DNA of 64,000 bases from the NCBI GenBank assembly GCA_000727475.1, contig KL647295.1, positions 3,077,202 to 3,141,201 on the forward strand. Reading direction: 5' to 3'. Made by a program: the position numbers and the translations under genes. Source of the stretch: Sarcocystis neurona (Eukaryota; Apicomplexa; Conoidasida; Eucoccidiorida; Sarcocystidae). Shown here in pieces: positions 25,701 through 37,166 of the stretch. The number at the start of each line of letters is the position of its first letter. Within the stretch, counting starts at the first letter, position 1. The notes below the pieces were generated by a model. The model made no database searches. It saw only the letters and a program-made list of their open reading frames with translations, and was not told where the DNA came from.

Positions 25701-27870
25701 CTCTCCTTCTCTCCTCCACACTTTTATATACAATTTTTCCACAGTAGACGTTATCTCTCCCCACACATATATAAAATAACGCGGCCCCAGTTCTGCCGTG
25801 CTGCAGCAGCGCGGGACATTGCAGCAGCAGCAGATGCCACCGCACCGGCGGCAGCGACCGTGTCAGCAGCCGCAGCAGGCGCAACAGTCGTAACAGGAGC
25901 TGCAATGGCAGTAATAAGCGGACCAGCAGCAGCCACGGCAGCAGCAGCAGAAATAACAGCAATTGCAGCAACAGGATGCAGTACGGCACCTGCGTCAACA
26001 GGAGGAAGAACTGCAACTGCAGCAGTAGCAGGAGGGACAGCAACTGCAGCAACAGGAGGAAGAACAGCAACTGCAGCAACAGGAGGAAGAACTGCAACTG
26101 CAGCTTCAGCGAAACAGCAGGTACAGCAGCAGCAGCGGCGGCAGCACCCCCTCCCACACAAGAGCAGCAGAGGCGTGGACTCTCACTGTCTGCGCGTTGT
26201 AGAGAAGCATCTTCTGTTGCAGACGGTCCAACTGCTGCTGCATGTTGCGCTGCTCTGTGTCGCCCGGCAAGACGTGCGCAGCAGCGGCGAGGGCCTCCTC
26301 GAGCAGCAGGACGCGTCTCTTCCACTCTGCGGTGAAAGCTGCTAGCGCTGCTTCTTTGTCTTTAGTAGATCCCGCTGCCGCGGTGCAAACGGCCAGCTCC
26401 CACAGAGAAGCGCAGGCTGCTGCCGTGGCTGCAGAGCCAGGGAAAGCAGAAGGGAGGGCGGAGGACGGGGAAGGTGGAAGAAGACTTTCCCTGCTGCTGC
26501 TGTTGTCGACGGACGCGGCAGCACGTTCCTTCTCCTGCAGCAGCAGCCGCAGTCTCTTCAACTCCTCGGTCTGCTCTCTGTGCGACAGCAGGACTGACTC
26601 TATATACGCTGTCGAAGTGTCCACAGAAAGGCGCAGCAACACCAGCAGAACACCGCACGCAGCAATCCGTATCACAAAAAGGAAAATGACGAACCGATAC
26701 TTCCTCACCTGTTCATCACAAACACATAGGAACCTCCGTAGAAAAACATCGAGCCCTTTCTTCGTATATACGCATACACAACACATACATATATATGTGC
26801 ACACCCGATATACGCAGATATGCGTATGTACCTCCATACGCGCACATATATATATAGGACTGAATAACAATGCCGACGTCTCTCCAATATATACGTATAG
26901 ACTATATATACCCACACACCTGATATACGCGGATATACACACGTGCCTCCATAGATGCATATATATATATATAGGACTGAATAATACCGACCTTTCTCCT
27001 ACATATGTACGTACACACCCAGCATACGCAGATAGGCCCTCTACGCATGCGTACACATACATACACATACGTAGATAGGATTGATATACCTATACGCAGC
27101 CACACACATACATCCGTCGATATCCACATCCGTCAAAGGCACACATACGTCAACGCAAGAATACATAACACACATAGGTGACGAGGGTATGTATATACGC
27201 CCGCTCCCGCAAATCGATAGAAGAAAGCAGCTAACGAAGTAACCAGACGCAGTCAGACGTTTTCATCGCATTGCGCTGCTCTCCTCTGCTACACATCTTC
27301 ACACATACACGTTTGAACTTCCTAGCATATCAAGACGCACACCTATCCATACATATACATACACATATATACAAACAAACGTATACATACATATATTTAC
27401 ACATATATATATATATACACAGACCAGTAGAGACACACCCACCATTTGACACGCTGAGACTGTGTACACAGATATGTAGGTGGAGAGATTGATAGGCGCA
27501 CAGATACGGGAGCACATACGGACAGCGACATACCAACATATATACATATATGTAAATATGGATGTATAGAGAAATATGGGAGTACATTCTGACAACGACA
27601 TTCCCGTGTGTGTATATATAGGTGAATAGATAGATATGGGAGCACACATTAACAGCGGCACACCAGCATACATATATATACATACAAACATATAGATATG
27701 AAATCACATACAAAAGACATTTTACTATATATACACATATATATATATATAGGGAGACAGAGAGAGATAAACAGATAGATACGCGGGGGCAGACTGACAG
27801 CGATATACCACTAAGTACATATATATATATATATGTATGAATGGGAGCTCATACACACATAGCATTAGAC

Positions 27871-27911
<41 letters not shown>

Positions 27912-30900
27912 CATGTGTGAAGTATCCCAGTTTGTGGAAAGGAAAATGAAGACTACGTTGGGGCACGTTTTTCGTTGCAGCAATTGCACGACTCCTCGTC
28001 CACCGATAACAACGCGCGCGGCACTACGTGTTTCTCGAGCAAACTGCTGAAGAAAAAGCGATGAAATGCCGCCGAGCGAATCGACGGGGAGGCCCGCGAA
28101 AGAAATTCTTCACGTGAAAGTTGACAAGTGTACCGGAGGTTTGCTCCGGTGAAAATCAAACGACGCAACCCCCGCACTTCTATTTATATATATTCATCTC
28201 TACAAAGACAGTCCCTCTGCGTGCACGTATATATTATAGATAGATTTGAACGGCCTCCACATGCGTGTGCCGCTGAAAGGAAGACTATAACTACACTACC
28301 TGTTAATATGTAAATATGTGTCTGTCTCTGTGTTTGTAGATATAGAACGTATGTAGTACATTATATATATGTATATGTGTTCCGCAAATATGAATTAGAT
28401 ACATGAGAGACAAGCACATATATACAAATACACATATATATATATATAGTTATATAAAGATATGGTGCGTGAGCGGGTCAAAATAGTACTGCACTTTTTC
28501 TCCTTGCATGCGCTTTGCTTTTGCCAAGTCACCATTGCCGACACGGGAAAACGAAGCGCGGCACGTACGAAGGGCATGCGGGTCCAGGCGTATACAATTC
28601 CCTCTTCACGCACTTCCATACCTCCGTTCTGCCATAGACGTGTACCCCTTCCTCTAATAGATATATATAGCTGCAGAGGAGCGTATGTATATAGGTATAT
28701 TGGGTCGGCACCCGCAGACGTGTATATCCTTGTGTTGATGTACGCGTGTCTCTTCTTGACTCGTGCACGAGAAAGCAGGATCAGCAGCTCACCTTTGTCC
28801 CATACTCTTTCTTCATTGGCAACTGCCTTATTTTTGACTCTCTTTGAGAGGGCGGCGAAGTGCAGGGTGCTGATGGTCTCGCTGAGCCACTTGCTGCTGG
28901 AGGAGACGGTTGCGATGAGCGACACTTTGCTGCTCCCCCCCAGGGCATCCATGAGCAGAAATGTCAATTTACTATCTCGGTAGGGAATGTGGGATCGTCC
29001 TCCTCCTCCCCCTCCCTCCTCCTCCTCCTGCCCCTCGGGCCGCTGCAGCAGCGCCGCTACTGCCGTGCTGCTGCTGCTGCTGTTGCTCCTGCTGCTGCTC
29101 CCCACCGCCGCTGCTCCGCTCTGCAAGTTCTCTTATGACGTGGCTCAGCACAGAGAGCGAGTAGTTGATTTTCCCTGCCTCCCGCAGCCTGCAGCATCGC
29201 CGCGCATGCGCCCCACACAGCCCCGCGCCTGCCTTTCTCTCATATGGAAGTAGGTGAGAGGTGGTGTGCGCACGCGAACAAAGAAGAGGAATATCGACCT
29301 GTCACGCGACGACAGAAAGTCTTGTTCGACGAGAATATATGCCACACTTGAGCGTCAAGATGGAGAAACAGAGAGAGACCGAGTCAACGAAGAAGAAAAC
29401 AAACAGAGGGGGAGAAAAGGCCCGGAGAAACACACAGAGAGACACAAAAGAGAGACAGCAAAGGAGAGACAGCAAAAGAGAGACATAAAAGAGAGACACA
29501 AAAGAGAGAGACAAAAGAGAGAGACAAAAGAGAGACACAAAAGGACAGACAGGACCCCATAACATGATACTGACGCATGCAAGCAGAGGAGGAAAGGCAA
29601 CACACGGAAGTAGTATGCCGAGCCCGCGACAATCTACGGGGATTTACATCTTGTGCATATCTCCACAGAAATCCAAGGTCGACCCATCCATGTAGACTAT
29701 TGAAACAGAAAATGGAAATACACATATATAAAGAGGGAGACAGAGGGTTGTCGACACGAGGCCTAGTACACACGTGGATATATATATATATGTATATGTG
29801 TGTATGCATATGTTGGATGTGTATTTATATGTGTACGCATAACTTCGAAGAGAAGGCGGGCAAAGTGAGATTCACAAAGAGGAAGAAGAAACCACACGGG
29901 CTGGCACAGATATATCTAGAAGGATACGTGCAGATATGTGTGACGGCAAAAGAGACGAACTCGCGCTCGATGCAGGCCTCCTTGGGGAGGAGCATCTAGA
30001 GACGTACGTGAGCAGCAAAAACTAACATATACGCATAGAGGCAGACACTACGGCGGGAGAATGCGTGAGCTGCCGGACAAAACGAAGAATTATTACAGGG
30101 GAAACCCAGGAGCAGATGAAAGGGCGAACAGAGGAAGAACAAAAGGCGCGTGGTCACAAAAGTCCACGCGTGACGATTTGACTAACAAAACGCAGAACGC
30201 AGAAGCGCTACTTCTGTCATCTCCTCTGACTTGTTGCTCCTCCCTGTAAGTCACACTTTCTCCACTTTGTCTTCAAACACATGCATACATGTGTAGCACA
30301 TGCGTACCTACACATACATATATATATATAACATATGCGTATATGTGTAACATATGCGTGCCTCTACGTACATATATAACATATGCGTACATATACATAT
30401 ATATACACATATAGTATATGCATACATATATACATATATATGCGTATATAAATATGGCTATATCCAGACGTGTGGTAGGAGGCCTTGCGTCTACAACCCT
30501 CTCTCTTTCTCTATCTTCTATCTACCGACTCTCCGCATGCGTATACTACGGGGACGGAGAAGCGCATGCGGAAACAGCAACTCGATAATGGGTAGAGATA
30601 TATATATATACGTGTGTATATACATAGAATGCGCAGATATACATATATATACATACAGCGCACAGATACCTATATATATGTATATATATATATATGTATA
30701 TTGCGAAGATACACGTAAATACATACACAACGCGCAGACACACGTACTTGTGTAACGGTTGGATATGTACGTTTCCATAACGTATGGAGGCGTGAAGCAA
30801 TGTCGACAGCACAGGAAGACAGCAGGTTGTCTCTTTGCCTCTGTGAAGTGTACGTATACTCAAAAAAGACACACTTTACGTATTCCCGCCATACAAAAGT

Positions 30901-33900
30901 GGAAAAGGCTGTGGACGTGTGTACGAGACCACCAACTACGGGAGACAAAATCTTCCAAAAAAGCAGGAGAGGGGAAAATCTGCAAGCAGAAGTCCCCTCT
31001 ACATTAAGAGAGACCCCCAAAAAATACATGGAGTCAGCGGGAGAAAGCGACAGAACACAGGGCCACGTGGCGGAGAATAACCGAGGCAGCAGATCTCCTC
31101 CCTCAGACCCACATCCACCTCTGCATGCAATAAGCCACATCTCTCTCTATATATAAATATTCGTACATACACATAGATATACGCATGTACACATATATAG
31201 ATGTGTGCTTGGATTGATATGCGACGGTATTGAAGGCACTGCGCAAGACAGGAGACGACACATAGGTGCACGTGTGTCTACTTTTCTCCCTCTTTTTCTC
31301 TGCATTCCGCTGTGACCTGTGCGCGGATGTATATACATGTGTGTATGTCCGTAGATGTTTTTTGTCTGCCCCCTCCCCTCTCTCGTGAAGCTACCCTTTT
31401 TTCTGTTTCTCTTCGACCCCTGCGCCTCCCCGAGTTCACACGTATCTCGTTTTGTCTCGTCTCGTCTCGCTCTCTCGCTGCTGTCTCCCTCGGTACGAAA
31501 CAACCCACGGAGAGGCGAAGAAGAGGGGGTCGAGCGGCGGCGGCTGCGTACCTGTCCCCACCGGAGGCCGTGTCTCGCTGTCTCTCGCTGCCAGCAAGAT
31601 CTACGATGTGAAGCTGGGCAACAAGCTTCTTCCGGCAGCCGTCTTTTTTCCCCGAGATTCTCGCAGCCGCGGCGGCTTGGGAAGCGTGAGAAGGACCGGC
31701 GCCCGCGGAAGGTTCAAGAAGACGTTCCTGCGCCTCTCTCTTGTGCAAGTGTAGCTGAATGGAGAAAACTGCATGCGACCGAGAACTTGACAAATTCATC
31801 CGTGTCTCTGCTGTTCGGCGATTTCTCAGGCCCTGGGCAAAGACATGCATCGCAGAAACCTCGTCATGAACGGAGACCTTCCGAGCCCCTGCCACGTACG
31901 CGGCACGCCTATGCGAGTCATAGCGAATTTTCAGCGGCACCGTCGCAGCAGCTGCACCGCCGCCTCCTCCCCCACCTGCTCCTCCTCCTCCTCCTGCCCA
32001 AGAAAAAAGTGGGGGCAACGAAGAAAACGAAGACGCTGCCGAAATACTCCCGCTTGCGGCGCCGGAGACCACGCCGGCGCCGCTCGCGCCAGCAGCAGCA
32101 GCACCGGAAGATATCGCAGCACCAGCAGCAGCAGACCCAGTCCCCGAGACCCCACCACAAGACGAAGCAGCCGTGCCTCCCCCTCCTCCGCCGCGGCCAG
32201 TAACGAAGGGATAGACAGTCCCAGTAGCATTTCTGCAGGAAGCAGCAGCAGGCACGCCGCTCGAAGACGGGAAAACAGAAGATAAAGAAATGGCAGCAGT
32301 GCCGGTAACGCTGCCACTGCCTCCTGCGTTCTGCGGCTGGGATCCAGCTGCTGCTCCAACACCTGTTGCTGCTGCACTGCTGCTGCTGCTGTTAGGCGAG
32401 ATATCTTCCGGAGACCCTGGGGCAGCACCCCACGAGTTCCCCGAGGACGGGAAAGACAGCAGGTCGTAAATCTGCTCCTGGTATATTTCCACGAACTGCA
32501 GCTCCATGGACCAGTCGATCACGTCGCTCAACACTGACGTCTCCCCCTCGTCCGCAGCAGCAGCAGCATCCCTGCCATCACTCCTAACCGCGTCGGCCGC
32601 AGTGGAAGACGAACCAGCAGCAGCAGCAGTCCTCTCTCCTCCCCCAGTGTCTCCCTCCCCCGCCACAGCTCCTTCTGCAGAGCCCGCGGCAGATGCAGAA
32701 GCACGTGTACTGCCCGGCTCGCACGGCTGCTGCTCGCTGCGTCTCCGCTCTCCCTTTGTCTTTGACGGCAATCTGGAGAACAGGTACTGCAGCGCCTGCA
32801 GCAGAGGGTGTCGAGAACACCGACAACCGCAAAGGTAACGCCACTGTGCCCTTAGAAGCACGCGGTAGAGCAACAGGAAAAGCCAAAAGAAGATACTCCC
32901 ACCGTCGTAGGACTACTTAACACTACCTACGAGCAGCTCGAATCTGCAGGTGTGCGGTAGACAGAAGAAAACGGGGGAAGAAAAGAGTGTAGTGCGTCCA
33001 GAAGACGCTTTGATACACAGATACAGACACAGCAGCGCATCAAGATGACGCTCAGGTAGACATGAAGAAAAGAACAAATGTAGCCGTGCTTGCTACAAAG
33101 TCAGTCCTCATCATCTGTAGCCTGCGGCGCACGCAGAAAAAGCGATCTCCCCCGCTCCCCGGCTGAACCGCGCACGCTGCAGCTGTCTCTGCGCTCTGCG
33201 CTTGCAAGCGAGGCGCCCCAGCCCCTGCCTTTTCTTGTCCGAAGAAAGTTGCAAGGCGTCTGCAGGTTTCTTGCTCTCTTCATTACACACGCATACAAGT
33301 ACACAACGATACCCACCTGTGCGTGTATATCCAGACTGACCTACACATATGACAGAAATAAAAGAGGGGCACCCTGGTGCACACATATTCACGCAGTTGC
33401 TGCATACAGTCGCGACAAAGAAAGACGGACACGCATAGACACAAACTTACGCAACTGTTGCAACTTCTTTCTTCTTCTCTGCGTGCCACCCGTCCTTTCC
33501 ACGACAGTGTTTCTCTGCGTATACGCCCACGTCAGCATGTGTAGTGTGCCTTCCACGCTCAACGGCCTGCAACTCTTTCTCTTCCTCTCTCTCTGTCTCT
33601 CCAAAGGGAGCACTATCTCGCTTTTTCATGCAAACGTGAATGTCTGCAAAAGCGAGGAAACGTCTGTGTCGGAAAGGATGTGTCCGGCGTACCCGAGGCA
33701 GCAGTCCACGCGTTTCGTCGTCGCTTCTTGCCGGATTCTCCGACGGGCCGACGACCGTGTAAGTTTTGCCACTTCCTGACGGGGAAAGAGTTACACAGGA
33801 GAGAACTGGTGTTGACAAAAAAAGTGAGAAACGGGGTAGAGGACGCTGCAGAAGGGAGAGAAAAAGAAGAAGATGCGGACGCAAGGGAAGGAAAAAGAAG

Positions 33901-36900
33901 CGTGGGAAGCGGACAACGACGGAGGATCGAAAAAGATCGAAAAAAGAGTGGAGAAAAGACAAAAGGATGAGAAGGGGAGGACCACGTAGACACATCAGAG
34001 GAGACGAGGGAAGAGACGGAAGGGGCAAGAATAACAAAGAGGAAGAAAGGACAGCAAAAAGTACATTTGAAGGACCTTGTAAAAAGTAGTCGACATCTAC
34101 TATTACACGTCGCTCTCTGCATCTCTCCCGACACATGCATATATACACATGTGTACAATTAGGTCACTTCACACGTATATATAAAAGAAAGAAAAATTCT
34201 GCTCTACTTCAACAGAGATATGTACATACGTATGCATGTGTACATATATAAATATATATATAGGTACACACGCGTACACAGACACGCGCAGCCGTTGCGT
34301 GGGAAAATAGGGAGGAGACCACAAGACAGTGGTTTCCGGTGTACGTGCAGCTCTTCCGTAGAGAAGACATTTTCTCTGACTGTGTCTCGTGCGTTCTGGC
34401 CTGTTGGTTTCTCCTTTCTTAAGCAGAACGCGAGATTCACATACACCAAGAGAGAACAGAAGAGGGACACACATCGCCAGAGGAAAGACGCAGCGGGAAG
34501 AAAACTTCTGTAGATATAAAGAGAGGATGGAGGCCGCGCAGGAATTTACGCGGGAAAAACAGTCAAGTACGCACAGGAGACACAGCCGGACAGAGAGAGG
34601 AAGAACACATCACACATGCTGGCAGATACAAAAAATCCGAAGGTCGTCGATATGTATTAATACGCGCCTTCGCACAAGTGTATCCATGCACAGAGAAACG
34701 AGAGACATGCCGCGTACAAACAGAGAGAGAAACACACAAGAGGAGAGACACACACACCCCCAGGAGAAAAGACATTTGCAGCTATGTCTATAGATGTTTA
34801 AACAGCCGTAGCCTGCTGATGTAGACCCAGTGAGACACGAACAAATACACACACAAACACAAACAGCGTGTAAATAAATTAACAGAGATGCATACGAATG
34901 CTCTGCTACGGATAGGTATGAAGTAGAAAAAAAGAGACCGAGAGAAACGGATTTATGGAGAACCACGCACACCCCCCGACAAAAAGATGTTGGTCGGTCA
35001 TTCGTGCGTCACTTTTGTCGTTCTCCTCTTTTGCAAATAACGTGCTGTCGCACCACTTATATCCGTCTGCTTCTCCCACAGTCTCGTGTGCTGCACACGT
35101 CCTTCTCCACAGATACGCATATATATACCTATTTGAGCGCAGAGATTCTCCATGCGTAGTACACACGAAGGCACCTAGAGACTGGCGCAGAAAGACGCCC
35201 CTGAAGTTGCGATTCTTTGAACAGAGATAAGCAGACACATGTGCGTCTATGTTGGGGAGATAGTTCCAACACCGGCGGGTCCACAGACAGCGGAGAGATA
35301 CGGGCAGAGAGCCAGGTGGAAAGGAGAAGAGGGCTCTGAATATATAGATATGTATTTGCTCATCTCTGCGCAAATATTCAAAGAGGGGAGAAACAGACGG
35401 ATGAAGACGCAAACATACACACACACACAGACATATATATGCACATACGCATCAACACGTAAACGCATATACCGGTCTGAGACACCTCTGCGTATTAATA
35501 ATATAGACGTGTTGGCATGCACTTCAACATGCGGTGCAGCCACGCACACAGCCACATACATGTAACGGGCACCACGGTAACATAAGGAGTCCTGTTAGGT
35601 AGCCACAGATGAATTTAGACGTAAATGATTCTCTTCTATGCATATATTACGTACAAAATTACACACGTGGATATGTCGAACACACACGCTGGTACATGCA
35701 GAAAACTCCGGTGTACATACACTCGAACATATGTGTCTACACGTTCCCTTGTATGACTGTTTGAGTCTAAATTCGGCCGTCTGCAGACTGGAGTCTGCTT
35801 GTGTCGCAGACAGTGACACATCGTTCGTTCTGCTGACAAAACATTATTTCTCACTCGGAAAGAGCGTTGCTGCTGTCTTTGCTGCAGGGCACATCTTTGT
35901 TCACCCCTCGTGTCTCTACGTATGTTCTGTAGTTGAGGAAGAAAAGCCGTCGCTACGAAACTCACCTGTTTGTCCATAGGCGAGAACTGTAGCGTTGTAC
36001 CCCTGCAGCAGGGCATCGCACAACGGACGAGTCGTGCGCTCAAAAACGTTGGCCTGCGAGTTTCCTGTCCATCGCGCTGTCGTCGCTGCAGCAGCTTCTC
36101 TTCTCTCTGTCTCTCGGTGTCGTCCTTTTCCTCCTCCTCCTCCGGTTTCTTCTTCTTGAGTCGCCGCACGTGAGTCTCCTCTATCCGGTGAAAATGACCC
36201 GTTCTCCTCTTCTTTCTGCTTCTTTCTCTTTTCTTCTTCTTCGTCCTCCTCCCCCTCGCGCCCGTGCTCCTGCTTCTCTGCTCGCTCCTCTGTTGCTGCT
36301 ACCGCTGCTGTTGCTGCGTCACGTGGCGACGTAGGAGCCGTGCCGCCCGCCGTCCCAGCACTCGAGGAAGCAGCAGATCGCTCGAAAGAAGAAGACACAA
36401 CAACAGGAGAAACTGCAGCAGGACTTGACCCTCCCTCAGCGACAGCTATAACAGTGGCACCAGGGGGAGATGCAGCTGGAGGAGAGGCCGATAAAACTGC
36501 TACAGCGGGAGGAGCACACGCAGCGGCGGGGGTGGAGGACGAGACGGAGGGAAACGAACACGACGGTGAAGAAGGAAAAAGTTCGGCAGCTGCTGCTGAT
36601 GTTGTTGTCTCTGGCCGTTCAGCAGAAGAAGCCGGTGGGGAAGAGGAAAATTCTTTGTATTTCTCTTTCTCCGCCGCCACCTGTGACCCGACGGAAAGAT
36701 CTGCAGGCGCAGCGGAGACAAACGTCTTCTCGTTCTTCACAGACTGGGCACAAGTAGTAGAACGCAACTGTCGCCGCTGGAGCTGCAGCCCAGCCGCGTG
36801 AGCAGCCGGCGTCTCTTCCGCTGCCGCCGCTGCTTCTTTTTTATCTATAGCAGAATCGAAGACTAAATCGACAAGGAACTCTGTCCGCGCAGCCCCGGCA

Positions 36901-37166
36901 CGCGCGGGCTGCACCTGAACAACAGCACCCTTCCCATCAGTTGTTTCTGAAATCGTTAAAATCGACGTCTCTGTCCCTGTCGCTGTGCACGAAGAAGAGA
37001 GAGAAGATGATGAAGAAGAGAGAGCTGCGGCAGCAGCGAAGGGCAGCGAAGAAGACACAGACGGTGTTTTACGAGAATGAGGAAGCGAAAGAGTGGAAGC
37101 GGATGCAGAAACGTCTGGCAGGTGTTGCGGTCGGATCCGCACGGCGACGGCAATGCTTTCGCTCAT
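16772..37166 (-). CDS. Giant kinesin-like motor protein, nine exons, ~2,570 aa
   Basis: A microtubule motor ATPase. Exons: 37166-35966, 33775-33693, 32795-31552, 29188-28793, 26608-26187, 25133-23419, 22699-22273, 20511-19225 and 17713-16772. Splice phases are mutually consistent at all eight junctions. The start AAAATGAGCG opens with MSESIAVAVRIRP, the first motor strand. The tail has a neck coiled coil (exon 5, HREQTEELKRLRLLLQEKE), Ser/Ala/Pro-rich exons 6-7, a coiled coil with poly-Gln in exon 8 (EVDFLRKELEDSRRR) and an unrecognised, partly hydrophobic exon 9 with the stop. The neck sequence KNKAVANE recalls kinesin-12/KIF15, but the subfamily is not secure. Weak points are the exon 6 donor (23418), the possibility that exons 6-9 form a separate gene, and a frame break in exon 4. 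The long pyrimidine-rich 5' flank contains no obvious promoter element. Confidence 0.82.
18160..19060. repeat. Microsatellite-rich intron 8 of the kinesin gene
   Basis: TA, ACAC and TACAT runs at 18165-18330, 18455-18515 and 18890-19055, flanking a more unique segment at 18520-18850. No coding signal was seen in any frame. Confidence 0.7.
20810..22150. repeat. Intron 7 of the kinesin gene, TA microsatellites plus a unique island
   Basis: 20810-21420 is TA/TACA-rich with a GATA run at 21337-21360. 21425-22010 is unique DNA with short plus-strand open frames (for example 21589-22122) that lack a recognisable domain. 22040-22165 is again TA-rich. Confidence 0.6.
24176..24255. repeat. 15-bp tandem repeat encoding Ser-Ser-Ser-Asp-Gly type units
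   Basis: About four to five copies of CTGCTGCTGCCGTCG (plus strand), read on the minus strand as (S)SSSDG repeats inside kinesin exon 6. The unit length is a multiple of three, so copy-number change would keep frame. Confidence 0.85.
25975..26115. repeat. 27-bp tandem repeat in kinesin intron 5 with repeated acceptor-like ends
   Basis: On the minus strand the unit is TTGCTGTTCTTCCTCCTG followed by TTGCTGCAG, present about four to five times with small variations. Each unit is a pyrimidine-rich run ending in CAG. All three minus frames are open; one gives AVAVLPPVA repeats, another Leu/Phe/Gln repeats. It lies between exons 5 and 6. It could also be coding sequence of an extra exon. Confidence 0.75.
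26795..27070. repeat. ~90-125-bp tandem repeat, about three copies
   Basis: Units share CACACCYGATATACGC, TACCTCCATA/GTGCCTCCATA and TATAGGACTGAATAA, with starts near 26803, 26926 and 27015. It lies in kinesin intron 4, separated from the exon 5 acceptor by about 190 bp. Confidence 0.65.
27480..27850. repeat. ~65-70-bp degenerate tandem repeat
   Basis: The motif ATATGGGAGYACA followed by ACAGCGRCA recurs at about 27507, 27577 and 27636, with a diverged copy near 27784, interspersed with TA and GA runs (GAGAGAGA at 27890-27910). It lies in kinesin intron 4. Confidence 0.6.
29390..29560. repeat. GAGAGACA/AAGAGAGAC purine minisatellite
   Basis: Tandem AAGAGAGAC-like units on the plus strand, giving a pyrimidine tract on the kinesin (minus) strand in intron 3, about 200 bp before the exon 4 acceptor. 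The frames here read as Lys/Glu/Arg repeats and are not supported as coding. Confidence 0.75.
30290..30730. repeat. TA/TACA microsatellite cluster
   Basis: Runs of CATATATA, GCGTACATATA and AACATATGCG repeat within kinesin intron 3, separated by a unique insert at about 30470-30600. No exon was recognised here. Confidence 0.7.

Larger units (their letters stand above)
16772..26608 (-). other. Kinesin tail exons 5-9, possibly separable
   Basis: Exon 5 (26608-26187) follows the motor neck in phase: the split codon restores Ala before YIESVLL. Exon 6 (25133-23419) has a (SSSSDG)n tract and repeated H-A-x-x-P/N-P motifs. Exon 7 (22699-22273) is an Ala/Ser/Pro repeat. Exon 8 (20511-19225) has long poly-Ala runs and a C-terminal coiled coil ending in eight Gln. 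Exon 9 (17713-16772) is compositionally normal and starts ATGCTGCCTGCG directly after GTGCAG, so it could instead be the beginning of a small independent gene. No known domain was recognised in exons 6-9. Confidence 0.6.
28793..37166 (-). other. Kinesin motor domain with low-complexity insertions (exons 1-4)
   Basis: In order: strand 1 VAVRIRP (residues 7-13); an insertion of about 340 residues (Ser/Ala/Glu-rich); NVFERTTRPLCDALLQGYNA; the P-loop GQTGSGKT (398-405), split between exons 1 and 2; GLLPRALQYLFSRL; an insertion of about 75; FVEIYQEQIYDLL (about 529); a Gly/Ala/Ser insertion of about 170; switch I NLSSSRSH (about 765); a 30-residue insertion; switch II DLAGSER (about 826); RLREAGKINYSLSVLSHVI; a Gln/Gly insertion holding the frame break; HIPYRDSKLTFLL; and the neck-linker region KNKAVANE. 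All nucleotide-binding motifs are intact, so the motor should be active if the exon 4 frame is restored in the mRNA. Confidence 0.9.

Noticed and set aside
26106..27068. Hydrophobic segment YRFVIFLFVIRIAACGVLL as a membrane helix of a separate protein
   Set aside because: It lies upstream of the phase-matched acceptor at 26609 and is better explained as intron.
33090..33600. Plus-strand 229-codon frame as a gene
   Set aside because: It covers kinesin intron 2 and exon 2, has no recognisable motif, and its end overlaps exon 2 in antisense.
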